Assembly: GCA_937927885.1 (NCBI GenBank) | Contig: CALEZJ010000344.1 | Span: 1 to 16,455 of the forward strand | Length of the DNA stretch: 16,455 bases | Reading direction: 5' to 3' | Source of the DNA: an uncultured Paracoccaceae bacterium | Lineage (GTDB): Bacteria > Pseudomonadota > Alphaproteobacteria > Rhodobacterales > Rhodobacteraceae | Shown: positions 1 through 8,443 of the stretch, in pieces | How the letters are laid out: every line of letters begins with the position of its first letter | Numbering within the stretch: position 1 is the first letter of the stretch | Program-made: the position numbers and the translations under genes | The notes under the pieces: model-generated | Database searches by the model: none | What the model was told of the DNA's origin: nothing | What the model saw: only the letters and a program-made list of their open reading frames with translations

Positions 1-498
1 CAGCCGCGCCTCGGCCAGCACGGCGAGGGTTTCCACCGCCGCCTCGGTCAGGTCGAACTCCAGTTCGTTGATATAGACCTTGCGCTCGCCGCGGGAAATC
101 ACCAGCGACGACACCTGAATCCCCGCCTTTTGCACCACCGCCAGTTTGCGGTTCAGCGCGATCAGCGCCAGCACCAGCACCAGCGCCGTGATCAGCAGGA
201 GGCTGGCAAAGACGATCAGCACGAAGATGACCGCGCGGTAGCTGACCATCACCTCGGCGAATGTGGTGCCCGACTGGGCGAGGATCTCCAGCAGTCGCAG
301 TTCGGCCTGACCGGTCAGGTCCGAGTTCTCGGCAAAGATCTGCAACACCCGCGCGTTGAATTCGTTGGTGTCGGGCAGGCTGATGAACAACAGGATGGCG
401 GCCGCCGCCAGGATGAGGACGATGGCCGCCAACCCGAGCTGGATCGCGCGGGAACCGCCGCGCGTCAGGCTGTTTTCAGAAATTGAGGTAGTGTCCAC
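1..498 (-). CDS. Two-helix membrane protein, C-terminal part outside window
   Basis: This is the N-terminal 166 residues of a membrane protein that continues past the left edge. There are two strongly hydrophobic helices, at about residues 18-41 and 90-115, separated by a 50-residue acidic loop. After the second helix a polar segment (about 116-166) with ISRGERKVYINELEFDLTEA begins; its pattern of a short strand, then EFDLT and a helix, is reminiscent of the start of a winged-helix domain, but that is only an impression. The start is GTG at 498: the frame has a stop shortly upstream and no other ATG, GTG or TTG between that stop and the first helix. The start lies inside the 3' end of the upstream small secreted-protein gene (23-base overlap), so the two are probably co-transcribed and translationally coupled. 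No clear ribosome binding site is seen. The function is not recognised. Confidence 0.75.
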   Translation of the reverse strand, partial: MDTTSISENSLTRGGSRAIQLGLAAIVLILAAAAILLFISLPDTNEFNARVLQIFAENSDLTGQAELRLLEILAQSGTTFAEVMVSYRAVIFVLIVFASLLLITALVLVLALIALNRKLAVVQKAGIQVSSLVISRGERKVYINELEFDLTEAAVETLAVLAEARL

Positions 499-766
499 CG
501 GTGTAGCCCGCGTTTGCTGGTGCAGAGTTGCTCGTCACTGTGGACAAAACATTCTGCAAGGTCCAGCCGGCCTGCGCGAGTCGGGCCTGAAGATACTGCG
601 CGGCAGCCTGCGCGTTGCACGCCCCGCCGCGGATTTCCGCCACGCCGTAAGCGAGCTGCACCGGGCTCTGGCGCGAGGCGCGGTATTCGGCATAGCAGGC
701 CGCCGAGGCGGGCATGGCCAGCACCATCGTGGCGCCGAGGGCAAGAAGAAAGGGTCTGAGTCGCAT
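476..766 (-). CDS. Small secreted protein, 96 residues, two cysteines
   Basis: A 96-residue protein with a clear signal peptide (MRLR, hydrophobic core, then MPASA before A23), so it is likely exported to the periplasm. The mature part is about 74 residues with only two cysteines (C24 and C50), which could form one disulfide. A stretch reading QYLQARLAQAGWTLQNVLS near residues 57-75 suggests an amphipathic helix followed by a strand. I recall similar short signal-peptide proteins starting CYA(E/D)Y and continuing YGVAEI in Rhodobacteraceae, without known function. The ATG at 766 is chosen because AAGGA lies 8 bases upstream and the signal peptide starts there; the open frame extends further upstream but without secretion-like sequence. 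The gene reads into the partial membrane protein gene with an overlap of 23 bases. Confidence 0.82.
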   Translation of the reverse strand: MRLRPFLLALGATMVLAMPASAACYAEYRASRQSPVQLAYGVAEIRGGACNAQAAAQYLQARLAQAGWTLQNVLSTVTSNSAPANAGYTGGHYLNF

Positions 767-1012
767 GGTCGTGATCCTTGGGCGATGAGGGGGCCGGAGT
801 GGGTCCGGATTGACGAGGACCATGCCCATCCCCTTGCCGCTATGCAATATCGGCCCCCCCGGTGCGGGCAGGTTATCCGATAGCCGGGCCCGGTTATTGC
901 CTGTCCGGGCGGTCATGGTCAGTCTGGGACCGTGGACCTCTGAACCCTTCGGGCACCTCGTGCGACCCATGCGCAGTGCCGATCCGTCACACCCGTTCCA
1001 AGGAGTTACCCC

Positions 1013-1654
1013 ATGACCTTTCCCGGATCCCTTTCGCTCGCCTTCCTGCCGCGACGCCTGACGCTGCTTCTGGCCGCGGCTGCCATCGCCCTGGCCGGGG
1101 TCAGCGCGACCCCCCGGCAGGCGCAGGCCAGCACGGATGACATCCTGCGGTTCCTCGCCGGGGTGATCATCGTCGCCGCGATCATCAACGCGGTCGACGA
1201 CAACCACCGGCCCCAATACATCAGCCGCTGGGTGCTGCCCGATTCCTGCCTGGAGACCGTGCGCGCCAACTGGCGCACCATCGATGTCTATAACTCCCGG
1301 TGCCTCGATCGCGCGGGCTATCACGGACTGCCGCATCAGTGCCGCTATGATTACCAGTATCAGGGCCGCAACCGGTCTGGCTATGTCGCGGAATGCATGT
1401 GGGACGCCGGCTATCGTCGTCAGGGCGCGCAGCCCGTGGTGCCGCCGCAGGTGCAGGGACAGGTCCTGCCGTCGCATTGCGCGATGACCTATCGCCAGTC
1501 CGGCGTCCGCGTGAACGGCTATTGGGCCGGCTGCCTGACGAATGCGGGCCTGCACAACCTGCCGCGCCAGTGCCGGGTGACGTCGACCGCGGGCGATGCG
1601 ATCTACAACGCGGACTGCCTGGTGGATGCCGGTTACCGGCGCGCCCGCCGCTGA
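1013..1654 (+). CDS. Exported protein with four cysteine-paired repeats
   Basis: A 213-residue protein with a long signal sequence (basic start, hydrophobic core about 15-31, AQA before S40). A second hydrophobic stretch at about 43-61 could be a membrane anchor. The rest is four copies of one unit, each starting LPxxC and ending C-[LM]-x-x-AG[YL]. LP lies at 75, 106, 152 and 183; the cysteines are at 79/97, 110/128, 156/174 and 187/202, so the pair spacing is 18, 18, 18 and 15. Units 1 and 3 resemble each other, as do 2 and 4, which points to a two-unit module duplicated around a Pro/Gln-rich linker (138-151). Eight evenly paired cysteines in an exported protein suggest disulfides. The start has AAGGAG 7 bases upstream. 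No family is recognised; a weak resemblance to lectin-like cyanovirin repeats is not convincing. Confidence 0.85.
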   Translation: MTFPGSLSLAFLPRRLTLLLAAAAIALAGVSATPRQAQASTDDILRFLAGVIIVAAIINAVDDNHRPQYISRWVLPDSCLETVRANWRTIDVYNSRCLDRAGYHGLPHQCRYDYQYQGRNRSGYVAECMWDAGYRRQGAQPVVPPQVQGQVLPSHCAMTYRQSGVRVNGYWAGCLTNAGLHNLPRQCRVTSTAGDAIYNADCLVDAGYRRARR

Positions 1655-1798
1655 GGTGCTCCCGGTGCTGCGTGGCGACGTCTGACGAAACCCTTTTCTA
1701 ACGAATGCCGTTTATCGTCGCCCTGCCCCGCCAGAGTTGATACCTGCATCGGCCCCGGCGTGGCAGCAGACCTGGACAGCCCGGCCCCCCAGCCGGGT

Positions 1799-1832
1799 GG
1801 GGCGGTCCCCTCGGGGCCGCCCCGTTTCGTTT
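1799..1832 (+). terminator. Rho-independent terminator before rnhB
   Basis: GGGGCGG, a bulged T, CCCC, a two-base TC loop, GGGG and CCGCCCC form an 11-pair stem, followed by GTTTCGTTT. It reads rightward and lies 145 bases after the stop of the repeat protein, so it ends either a long 3' tail of that gene or a separate short transcript. It separates that gene from rnhB. Confidence 0.75.
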
Positions 1833-1882
1833 GCCTCCCCGTTTCGGTTGCCTACCCGCCCGCCGCGTGATTGAACGGGGCC

Positions 1883-3714
<1,832 letters not shown>

Positions 3715-3767
3715 CGCCCAACCGGTTTACCGCCAGCGTCCAGGCCCCAAGCCCGGACGCCACTTAT

Positions 3768-3797
3768 CCCCCGCCAGCAATGGTGGGGGGTTTTTTT
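3768..3797 (+). terminator. Rho-independent terminator of ccrM
   Basis: CCCCCGCC, a six-base AGCAAT loop and GGTGGGGG make an 8-pair stem (one G-T pair), followed directly by seven T residues. It starts 54 bases after the ccrM stop. The last T is also the first base of the leftward stop codon of the convergent small gene, so the two units meet here. In the leftward direction there is no T run. Confidence 0.88.
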
Positions 3798-3958
3798 CAA
3801 TCCTGACCCTTCTTCGCCTCGGCCGCCGCCTTCATGCGGGCCAAGAGCGCGGCCTTGTCGGTCTCGGCGCCCGGTTTGCCGCGCGGGTGTTCGTTGACCG
3901 TCTTGTTGCGCGGTTCCTTGCGCGCGCCCTTGGGATTGCCCGACTTGCCGTAATCCAT
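3797..3958 (-). CDS. Small basic protein, 53 residues
   Basis: An open frame of 53 residues starting MDYGKSGNPKGARKEPRNKT and ending in an Ala/Lys-rich, probably helical tail (about 34-50). It is rich in Lys, Arg, Gly and Pro, has no cysteine and no hydrophobic segment, so it is likely cytosolic and possibly disordered in its first half. The start has AAGGA 9 bases upstream and lies only 4 bases after the stop of the GntR regulator gene, which favours a real gene translated from the same message. The stop TGA abuts the ccrM terminator. I recall short proteins with a similar GNPKGARKEPRNKTVNE core in related bacteria, with no function known. It could act with the regulator or simply share its transcript. 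Confidence 0.75.
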   Translation of the reverse strand: MDYGKSGNPKGARKEPRNKTVNEHPRGKPGAETDKAALLARMKAAAEAKKGQD

Positions 3959-3962
3959 CGCT

Positions 3963-4733
3963 CTATTCCTTCGTCATCTCATGCTGATAGCGCAGTTGCG
4001 CCACCGCCTCGTTGCGATCGGCGCGGCGCAGGTCGCCCAGCGTCTGCTCGACATAACTCATATGCGCCTCGGCGGCCAGACGCGCCGCCTTCGGATCGCG
4101 CGCCTGAATCGCCGCGTTGATCGCCCGGTGCTGTTCCAGCAGCATGTCCCGCGTCGTGCGCTGGCGGAACATCTGCTGACGGTTATAGAAGACCCCCGCG
4201 CGCAAGAGGTCGAACATCGCCCGCATGACATGCAGCATGATGATGTTGTGGCTGGCCTCGATGATCGCCAGATGGAATTCGGCATCCAGCGCGGCCTCGT
4301 CGGCAGGGTTCTTCTTCTGATGCGCGGCCTCCATCTTGTGGAACACCGCGGCGATCACCTTGAGGTCGGTGTCCGACCCGACACGCGCCGCCCGTTCGGC
4401 GGCCATGCCTTCGAGGTCGCGGCGAAAGCTGACGTAATCGAACACCGCCTCGTCATGGCTGGCAAAGAGCGTCGTCAGCGCCTCGGAAAAGGCCGATCCC
4501 AGCATGTCGGCCACGAACACGCCCGACCCGGCACGCGCAACCAGAAGGCCGCGCGCCTGCAGATCCGCAATCGCCTCGCGCAGCGAGGGGCGGCTGACCC
4601 CCATGCGCTCGGCCAGTTCGCGTTCGGATGGCAGACGCTCGCCCGGGCGCAGCAGGCCGCGCAGGATCAACAGCTCGATCTGGCGCACGACGCCTTGCGA
4701 CAGCTTTTCCTGCTGGACGGGTTGAAACGGCAT
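3963..4733 (-). CDS. GntR-family transcriptional regulator, FadR/LldR type
   Basis: A 256-residue DNA-binding regulator. Residues about 10-77 are the GntR winged helix, with LPSERELAERMGVSRPSLREAI as the helix-turn-helix and AGSGVFV as the wing. Residues about 98-230 form the all-helical FCD ligand domain. D150, H154, H202 and H224 have the D-x3-H ... H-x21-H spacing of metal-binding FCD proteins such as LldR of Corynebacterium; these regulators usually sense a small carboxylate such as lactate, glycolate or pyruvate. The true ligand cannot be read from the sequence. ATG 4733 has GGAGGG just upstream; a TTG start seven codons earlier would run into the inverted repeat at 4748-4766. No metabolic genes lie beside it in the window, so its regulon is probably elsewhere. 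A 53-residue gene follows after 4 bases. Confidence 0.93.
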   Translation of the reverse strand: MPFQPVQQEKLSQGVVRQIELLILRGLLRPGERLPSERELAERMGVSRPSLREAIADLQARGLLVARAGSGVFVADMLGSAFSEALTTLFASHDEAVFDYVSFRRDLEGMAAERAARVGSDTDLKVIAAVFHKMEAAHQKKNPADEAALDAEFHLAIIEASHNIIMLHVMRAMFDLLRAGVFYNRQQMFRQRTTRDMLLEQHRAINAAIQARDPKAARLAAEAHMSYVEQTLGDLRRADRNEAVAQLRYQHEMTKE

Positions 4734-4747
4734 GATCCCTCCGTGAT

Positions 4748-4766
4748 TGGTCAAGAGATATGACCA
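4748..4766. promoter_or_regulatory. Inverted repeat, candidate auto-operator of the GntR gene
   Basis: TGGTCA, seven bases AGAGATA, TGACCA: perfect 6-base arms starting 15 bases upstream of the regulator's start codon. FadR-subfamily operators carry TGGT...ACCA type half-sites, so this is a plausible autoregulatory site, though the 7-base gap is wider than in FadR itself. It lies between the OmpA terminator and the regulator start, where the promoter must be. Confidence 0.5.
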
Positions 4767-4796
4767 CGTTGGGCCCAGAGCAACCGGGATCGCAGC

Positions 4797-4828
4797 AAAA
4801 AGCGGCCGGACCCCCTGGGCCCGGCCGC
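4797..4828 (-). terminator. Rho-independent terminator of the OmpA-family gene
   Basis: GCGGCCGG (4802-4809) and CCGGCCGC (4821-4828) pair perfectly across an 11-base loop. Read leftward, the stem is followed by five T residues (4801-4797). It lies 32 bases after the stop of the OmpA-family gene and so separates it from the GntR gene downstream on the same strand. Confidence 0.85.
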
Positions 4829-4860
4829 GCGGTGTGAAAGGCCTGAGCCTGTTGAAAGCC

Positions 4861-5496
4861 TCAGCTCGGGCGGATGGTGATTTCCACGCGCCGGTTCTGG
4901 GCGCGCCCGGCGGCGGTGTCGTTCGACGCGATCGGCTGGGTCAGACCCGCGCCCCGCGCCTGCACCCGGCGCGCCGCAACACCCGAGGTGATGAGGACCG
5001 ACGCCACGGCATCCGCGCGCCGCTCGCTGAGGCGCTGGTTATAGCCGGCGGTGCCGGTGCTGTCGGTGTGGCCGGTCACCAGCACGATGCTGTCGGGATA
5101 GCGTTGCAGGTTGCCCGCAATGGTCTGCAGATCGGCGCGCAGGTCGGGCCGCAGGTCGGCGCTGTCGGTGGCGAACAGGATGTCCTGCGGCATGGTCACG
5201 ACAATCTCGTTGCCGGTGTTGACGACGCCCACCTGCGGACCCAGCGACGAGCGCAGCTCGGCCGCCTGACGGTCCAGATGCGTGCCGATGGCGCCGCCGG
5301 CGATCGCCCCGATCCCGGCCCCCAGGATCATCTCGGGCGCCCGGCTGCCGCTGCCGGCCGCAGCCCCAAGCAAGCCGCCCGCCAATGCGCCGGTCAGCAC
5401 CCCGGTGCGCGCGCGGTCAGGGTCGCCCGTCGGCGTGGTGCAGGCGGCGACCAGCGACAGGACGGCGACGGCCGCGAAGGCCTTGGATACAGACAT
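4861..5496 (-). CDS. OmpA-family lipoprotein with glycine zipper (YiaD-like)
   Basis: A 211-residue outer-membrane lipoprotein that links the membrane to peptidoglycan. The signal peptide ends in the lipobox LVAAC, so C19 would be lipidated. Residues about 31-72 form a Gly/Ala-rich glycine zipper with two hydrophobic segments around TGALAGGLLGAAAG and LGAGIGAIAGGAIG. Residues about 100-208 are the OmpA C-terminal peptidoglycan-binding domain: ILFATDSADLRPD, VTGHTDSTG with D145, LSERRADAV with R160, and NRRVEI at the end. D145 and R160 are the residues expected to hold diaminopimelate. ATG 5496 is chosen for AAGGAGAG upstream; an ATG six codons earlier (5514) is in frame but overlaps this ribosome binding site. 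The architecture matches the YiaD/Omp16-like lipoproteins; it is not the Pal of a tol cluster, as no tol genes are near. Confidence 0.93.
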   Translation of the reverse strand: MSVSKAFAAVAVLSLVAACTTPTGDPDRARTGVLTGALAGGLLGAAAGSGSRAPEMILGAGIGAIAGGAIGTHLDRQAAELRSSLGPQVGVVNTGNEIVVTMPQDILFATDSADLRPDLRADLQTIAGNLQRYPDSIVLVTGHTDSTGTAGYNQRLSERRADAVASVLITSGVAARRVQARGAGLTQPIASNDTAAGRAQNRRVEITIRPS

Positions 5497-5609
5497 GCAA
5501 CTCTCCTTGCTCATGGACGAAGGAGCATAGCGAAACCGCTGCCGGGCCAACAGTCCCCCGAAAGGACAACCGGCCTCACGATCGATTGAAGCGTGCCGCT
5601 TCGGCAGGA

Positions 5610-6458
5610 TCATGCCGCATCCTGCCCGGCCTCGCAGCGCGCCGATTCCCAGGCCAGCATGGCGCGTTTCACCGGCAGGCCCCAGTGATACCCGGTCAAG
5701 GCGCCGGATTTCGCAATCGCCCGGTGGCAGGGGATCAGCCAACTGAGCGGATTTCGCCCCACGGCGGCCCCAACAGCCCGGTTCGCCTGCGGGCGTCCGA
5801 TGGCGCGGGCGATCTCGGAATAGGTGGTGACATGGCCCGAGGGGATGGCGAGCAAGGCCTCCCACACCTTGATCTGAAACGGCGCCCCGATCAGATGCAG
5901 CGCCGCCCGGCCACGCCCGGCGAACACCGCCTGCACCATCGGTTCCAGCGCGGCGGCGTCCTCGGCCAGCCGCGCCCCGGGCCAGCGCCCGGCCAGATCG
6001 GCAAAGGCGGCCTCGCGCCCCATCTCCGAGGCGAATCCCATCCCGCACAGCCCGCGCGGCGTCGCCATCACCAGGGCTTCGCCGAAGGGCGTGTCGAACC
6101 AGCCCCAGCGCACCGCCAGCCCCTCGCCGCCGCGCGCGTATTCCCCCGGCGTCATCGCCTCCCAGCGCAGGAACAGGTCATGGAGCCGCCCGCCGCCGCT
6201 GAGACCCACCTCTTGCGCCACGTCCAGCACGCTGAAGCGTTCGGCCAGCAAGGCGCGCGCATGGCCCAGCGCCAGGTATTGCTGATACCTCTTGGGCGAG
6301 ACGCCCACCCATTGCGTGAAGACCCGCTGGAAATGCGCCGCGCTCATCCCCAGCCGCGCGGCCAGATCCTCCAGCCCCAGCCGCTCACCCCCGGCGGCGT
6401 CGATCTGGGCAATCGCCCGCGCCATCACCCCGTAATGATAGGCCCCCGCCTGATCCAT
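5610..6458 (-). CDS. Ada-like O6-methylguanine-DNA methyltransferase with AraC helix-turn-helix
   Basis: A 282-residue protein that repairs O6-alkylguanine by moving the alkyl group to its own cysteine. Residues about 10-108 are an AraC-type DNA-binding domain with two helix-turn-helix motifs (LEDLAARLGMSAAHFQRVF and VLDVAQEVGLSG). Residues about 115-275 are the methyltransferase with IPCHR; C244 is the acceptor, preceded by the RAVGAAVGRNP helix and followed by GYHWGLPVKRAML. The N-terminal zinc/phosphotriester domain of E. coli Ada, with its regulatory cysteine, is absent: the protein starts directly with the AraC domain. Transcriptional control by phosphotriester methylation is therefore not expected in the E. 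coli manner. ATG 6458 has AAGGAG upstream. It is divergent from the MFS-nth unit, which also carries a DNA repair gene. Annotated Ada proteins of this two-domain form are common. Confidence 0.94.
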   Translation of the reverse strand: MDQAGAYHYGVMARAIAQIDAAGGERLGLEDLAARLGMSAAHFQRVFTQWVGVSPKRYQQYLALGHARALLAERFSVLDVAQEVGLSGGGRLHDLFLRWEAMTPGEYARGGEGLAVRWGWFDTPFGEALVMATPRGLCGMGFASEMGREAAFADLAGRWPGARLAEDAAALEPMVQAVFAGRGRAALHLIGAPFQIKVWEALLAIPSGHVTTYSEIARAIGRPQANRAVGAAVGRNPLSWLIPCHRAIAKSGALTGYHWGLPVKRAMLAWESARCEAGQDAA

Positions 6459-6584
6459 CTCGCTCTCCTTGCGACCTGACGCGATCCTATCCACGCCGCG
6501 CCCGCCGTGCGACCCGAAACCTGCGCAACGCGTCTGGACCTTGGCCCCGCCGCGCGCCAAAGTGGCGTCAAATCGGAACACCGC

Positions 6585-7805
6585 ATGCCCCTGCTCATCT
6601 CCTTCACCGCGCTCTTTCTGTCGGTCTTCCTCTTGCAACTGGGGCTGGGGGGCGTTGTGCCGCTCGACGCGCTTTCGGGCACGATGCTGGGCTTCACGCC
6701 GCAGCAGATCGGCTTCATGGGCTCGGCGCATTTCTTCGGCTTCTTCATCGGCTGCTGGTGGGCGCCGCGCCTGATGGGCGAGGTCGGGCATTCGCGCGCC
6801 TTTGCCGCCTTTGCCGCGGCCGGAACCATCGGCATCATGGCCCACATGATGGTCGTCGATCCCTGGGCCTGGTCGGTGATGCGGATGTTCTCGGGGCTGG
6901 CTGTCGCCGGCTGCTACACGATCATCGAGGCCTGGCTGCAATCCAAGGTCACCAATTCCACCCGGGGCCGGGCGATGGGCGTCTACCGGGTGGTCGATGT
7001 CAGCGGCAACCTGGGCGCGCAGGTGCTGATCGCCTTTCTCGAACCGGCGGCCTATTTCAGCTACAACCTGCTTGCGCTGTTCATGTGCGCGGCGCTTTTC
7101 CCGCTGCTTTTGACCCGCACCGAGGCCCCAGATACCGGCGAGGCGCCCCGCCTGCGCCCGATGCTGGCCTGGCAGAAATCCCCGCTGGGGGCGCTGGGGG
7201 TGATCGTCTCGGGCATCACCGGCGCCGCCTTCCGCATGGTCGGCCCGCTTTACGGCCTTGCCGTGGGGCTGGAGGCGGACCGTATCGCGCTGTACCTTTC
7301 CGCCTACGTCGTCGGGGGCGCGCTGGCGCAGTATCCGGTGGGCTGGCTGGCCGACAAGTTCGACCGCAGGCAGGTGCTGGTCTGGGTCTCCGTGGCGTCG
7401 ATCCTTGGCTGCGCCGCCATGGTCGTGGGCGCACAGGGCAATGTGGTGACGATCTTCCTTGCCGCCGCCTTTTTCGGCTTTACCACCTTTCCGATCTATT
7501 CGATCTCGACCGCCCATGCGCACGACTTTGCCGAACAGCATGAGCGCGTGGAACTCAGCGCCGCGCAGATGTTCCTTTACGCCGTGGGCGCCATTGCCAG
7601 CCCGGTGATCGCCTCGGCGCTGATCGCCACGATGGGCCCGGCCTCGATGTTCGTCTTCATCGCGCTGGCGCATGTGGTGCTGATCCTCTTCGGCCTCGTG
7701 CGCATGGGCGCGCGCCCCTCTCCCTCGGCGCGCACGCCCTATGTCTACACGCCGCGCACCTCGTTCCTGATCGGCAAGCTTTTGCGCCGCAAGGATGACC
7801 CATGA
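6585..7805 (+). CDS. MFS transporter, YcaD-like
   Basis: A 406-residue inner-membrane carrier with about 12 hydrophobic segments in two halves. The major facilitator motif is visible in the second half as GWLADKFDRRQ (about 253-263), while in the first half the matching loop is degenerate (CWWAPRLMGEVGHSR). TIIEAWLQSKVTNSTRGRAMG and SISTAHAHDFAE resemble the YcaD/UMF2 group of carriers as I recall them; the substrate is unknown. ATG 6585 is chosen because the first helix begins there (LLISFTALFLSVFLLQLGLG); the frame is open for 26 more codons upstream (GTG 6507) but that part is polar. The stop TGA overlaps the nth start as ATGA, so the genes are translationally coupled. TTGGC-N10-GCCAA at 6541-6560 in the divergent upstream region is a weak candidate regulator site. 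Confidence 0.88.
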   Translation: MPLLISFTALFLSVFLLQLGLGGVVPLDALSGTMLGFTPQQIGFMGSAHFFGFFIGCWWAPRLMGEVGHSRAFAAFAAAGTIGIMAHMMVVDPWAWSVMRMFSGLAVAGCYTIIEAWLQSKVTNSTRGRAMGVYRVVDVSGNLGAQVLIAFLEPAAYFSYNLLALFMCAALFPLLLTRTEAPDTGEAPRLRPMLAWQKSPLGALGVIVSGITGAAFRMVGPLYGLAVGLEADRIALYLSAYVVGGALAQYPVGWLADKFDRRQVLVWVSVASILGCAAMVVGAQGNVVTIFLAAAFFGFTTFPIYSISTAHAHDFAEQHERVELSAAQMFLYAVGAIASPVIASALIATMGPASMFVFIALAHVVLILFGLVRMGARPSPSARTPYVYTPRTSFLIGKLLRRKDDP

Positions 7806-8443
7806 CGCAGCTCGATTACGCGACGATCTCCGAGATATTCCGGCGCTTTCACGCGGCCGAGCCCGAGCCGAAGGGCGAGTTGCACCACACCAACGCCTAT
7901 ACCCTGCTGGTTGCGGTGGCGCTGTCGGCGCAGGCGACCGATGTGGGCGTCAACCGCGCGACGGCGAGACTGTTCGAAATCGCCGACACGCCCGAAAAGA
8001 TGCTGGCGCTGGGCGAAGAGGGGTTGATCGAACACATCAAGACCATCGGCCTTTTCCGCAACAAGGCAAGGAACGTCATCGCCCTCAGCCGGCTGTTGAT
8101 CGAGCGGTTCGGCGGGCAGGTGCCCTCCAGTCGCGCGGCGCTGCAATCCTTGCCCGGCGTGGGGCGCAAGACGGCGAATGTGGTGCTGAACATGTGGTGG
8201 CACATTCCGGCGCAGGCGGTGGACACCCATATCTTCCGCGTCGGCAATCGCACCGGAATCTGCCCCGGCAAGGATGTCGACACCGTCGAGCGCGCCATCG
8301 AGGACCATATCCCCGCCGAATACCAGCAGCACGCGCACCATTGGCTTATCCTGCATGGCCGGTATATCTGCACCGCGCGCAAACCCCGCTGCGCCGATTG
8401 CCTGATCGCCGACCTTTGCCAAAGCCCGGAGAAAACCCCGTGA
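7802..8443 (+). CDS. nth: Endonuclease III (DNA glycosylase/AP lyase)
   Basis: Endonuclease III (213 residues) removes oxidised pyrimidines and cuts abasic sites in base excision repair. The helix-hairpin-helix LPGVGRKTANVVL holds catalytic K123, and D141 in AVDTHIFRVGNR is the second catalytic residue; their spacing of 18 equals that of E. coli Nth. The [4Fe-4S] ligands are C190, C197, C200 and C206 in the C-x6-C-x2-C-x5-C pattern. The length is typical. The start ATG overlaps the MFS stop by 4 bases, and the stop TGA overlaps the GTG start of the next gene by 4 bases, so the three genes form a tight operon. Adjacency to a transporter and a sugar/nucleoside kinase is not an obvious functional grouping. 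Confidence 0.97.
   Translation: MTQLDYATISEIFRRFHAAEPEPKGELHHTNAYTLLVAVALSAQATDVGVNRATARLFEIADTPEKMLALGEEGLIEHIKTIGLFRNKARNVIALSRLLIERFGGQVPSSRAALQSLPGVGRKTANVVLNMWWHIPAQAVDTHIFRVGNRTGICPGKDVDTVERAIEDHIPAEYQQHAHHWLILHGRYICTARKPRCADCLIADLCQSPEKTP

Noticed and set aside
802..821. GGTCC-N10-GGACC inverted repeat between the two exported-protein genes
   Set aside because: Short GC-rich arms with no clear promoter beside them; nothing else in the 246-base divergent region could be supported.
1235..1651. Cyanovirin-N homology (CVNH) assignment for the four-repeat exported protein
   Set aside because: Cysteine pairs are spaced somewhat like those of CVNH lectins, but the NxDGxL-type segment of that family is missing and the units are too short.
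5594..5606. TGCCG-CTT-CGGCA hairpin as a terminator after the ada-like gene
   Set aside because: The stem is only five pairs and no T run follows it in the leftward direction.
6541..6560. TTGGC-N10-GCCAA as an operator of the MFS-nth unit
   Set aside because: The arms are only five bases and the region is very GC-rich, so chance occurrence is likely; mentioned only as a weak candidate.
5610..7673. A 687-codon leftward open frame running through the MFS gene into the ada-like gene
   Set aside because: Only its last 282 codons show a recognisable protein. The upstream part is a His/Arg/Gly-rich shadow of the MFS gene on the other strand, typical of GC-rich DNA.
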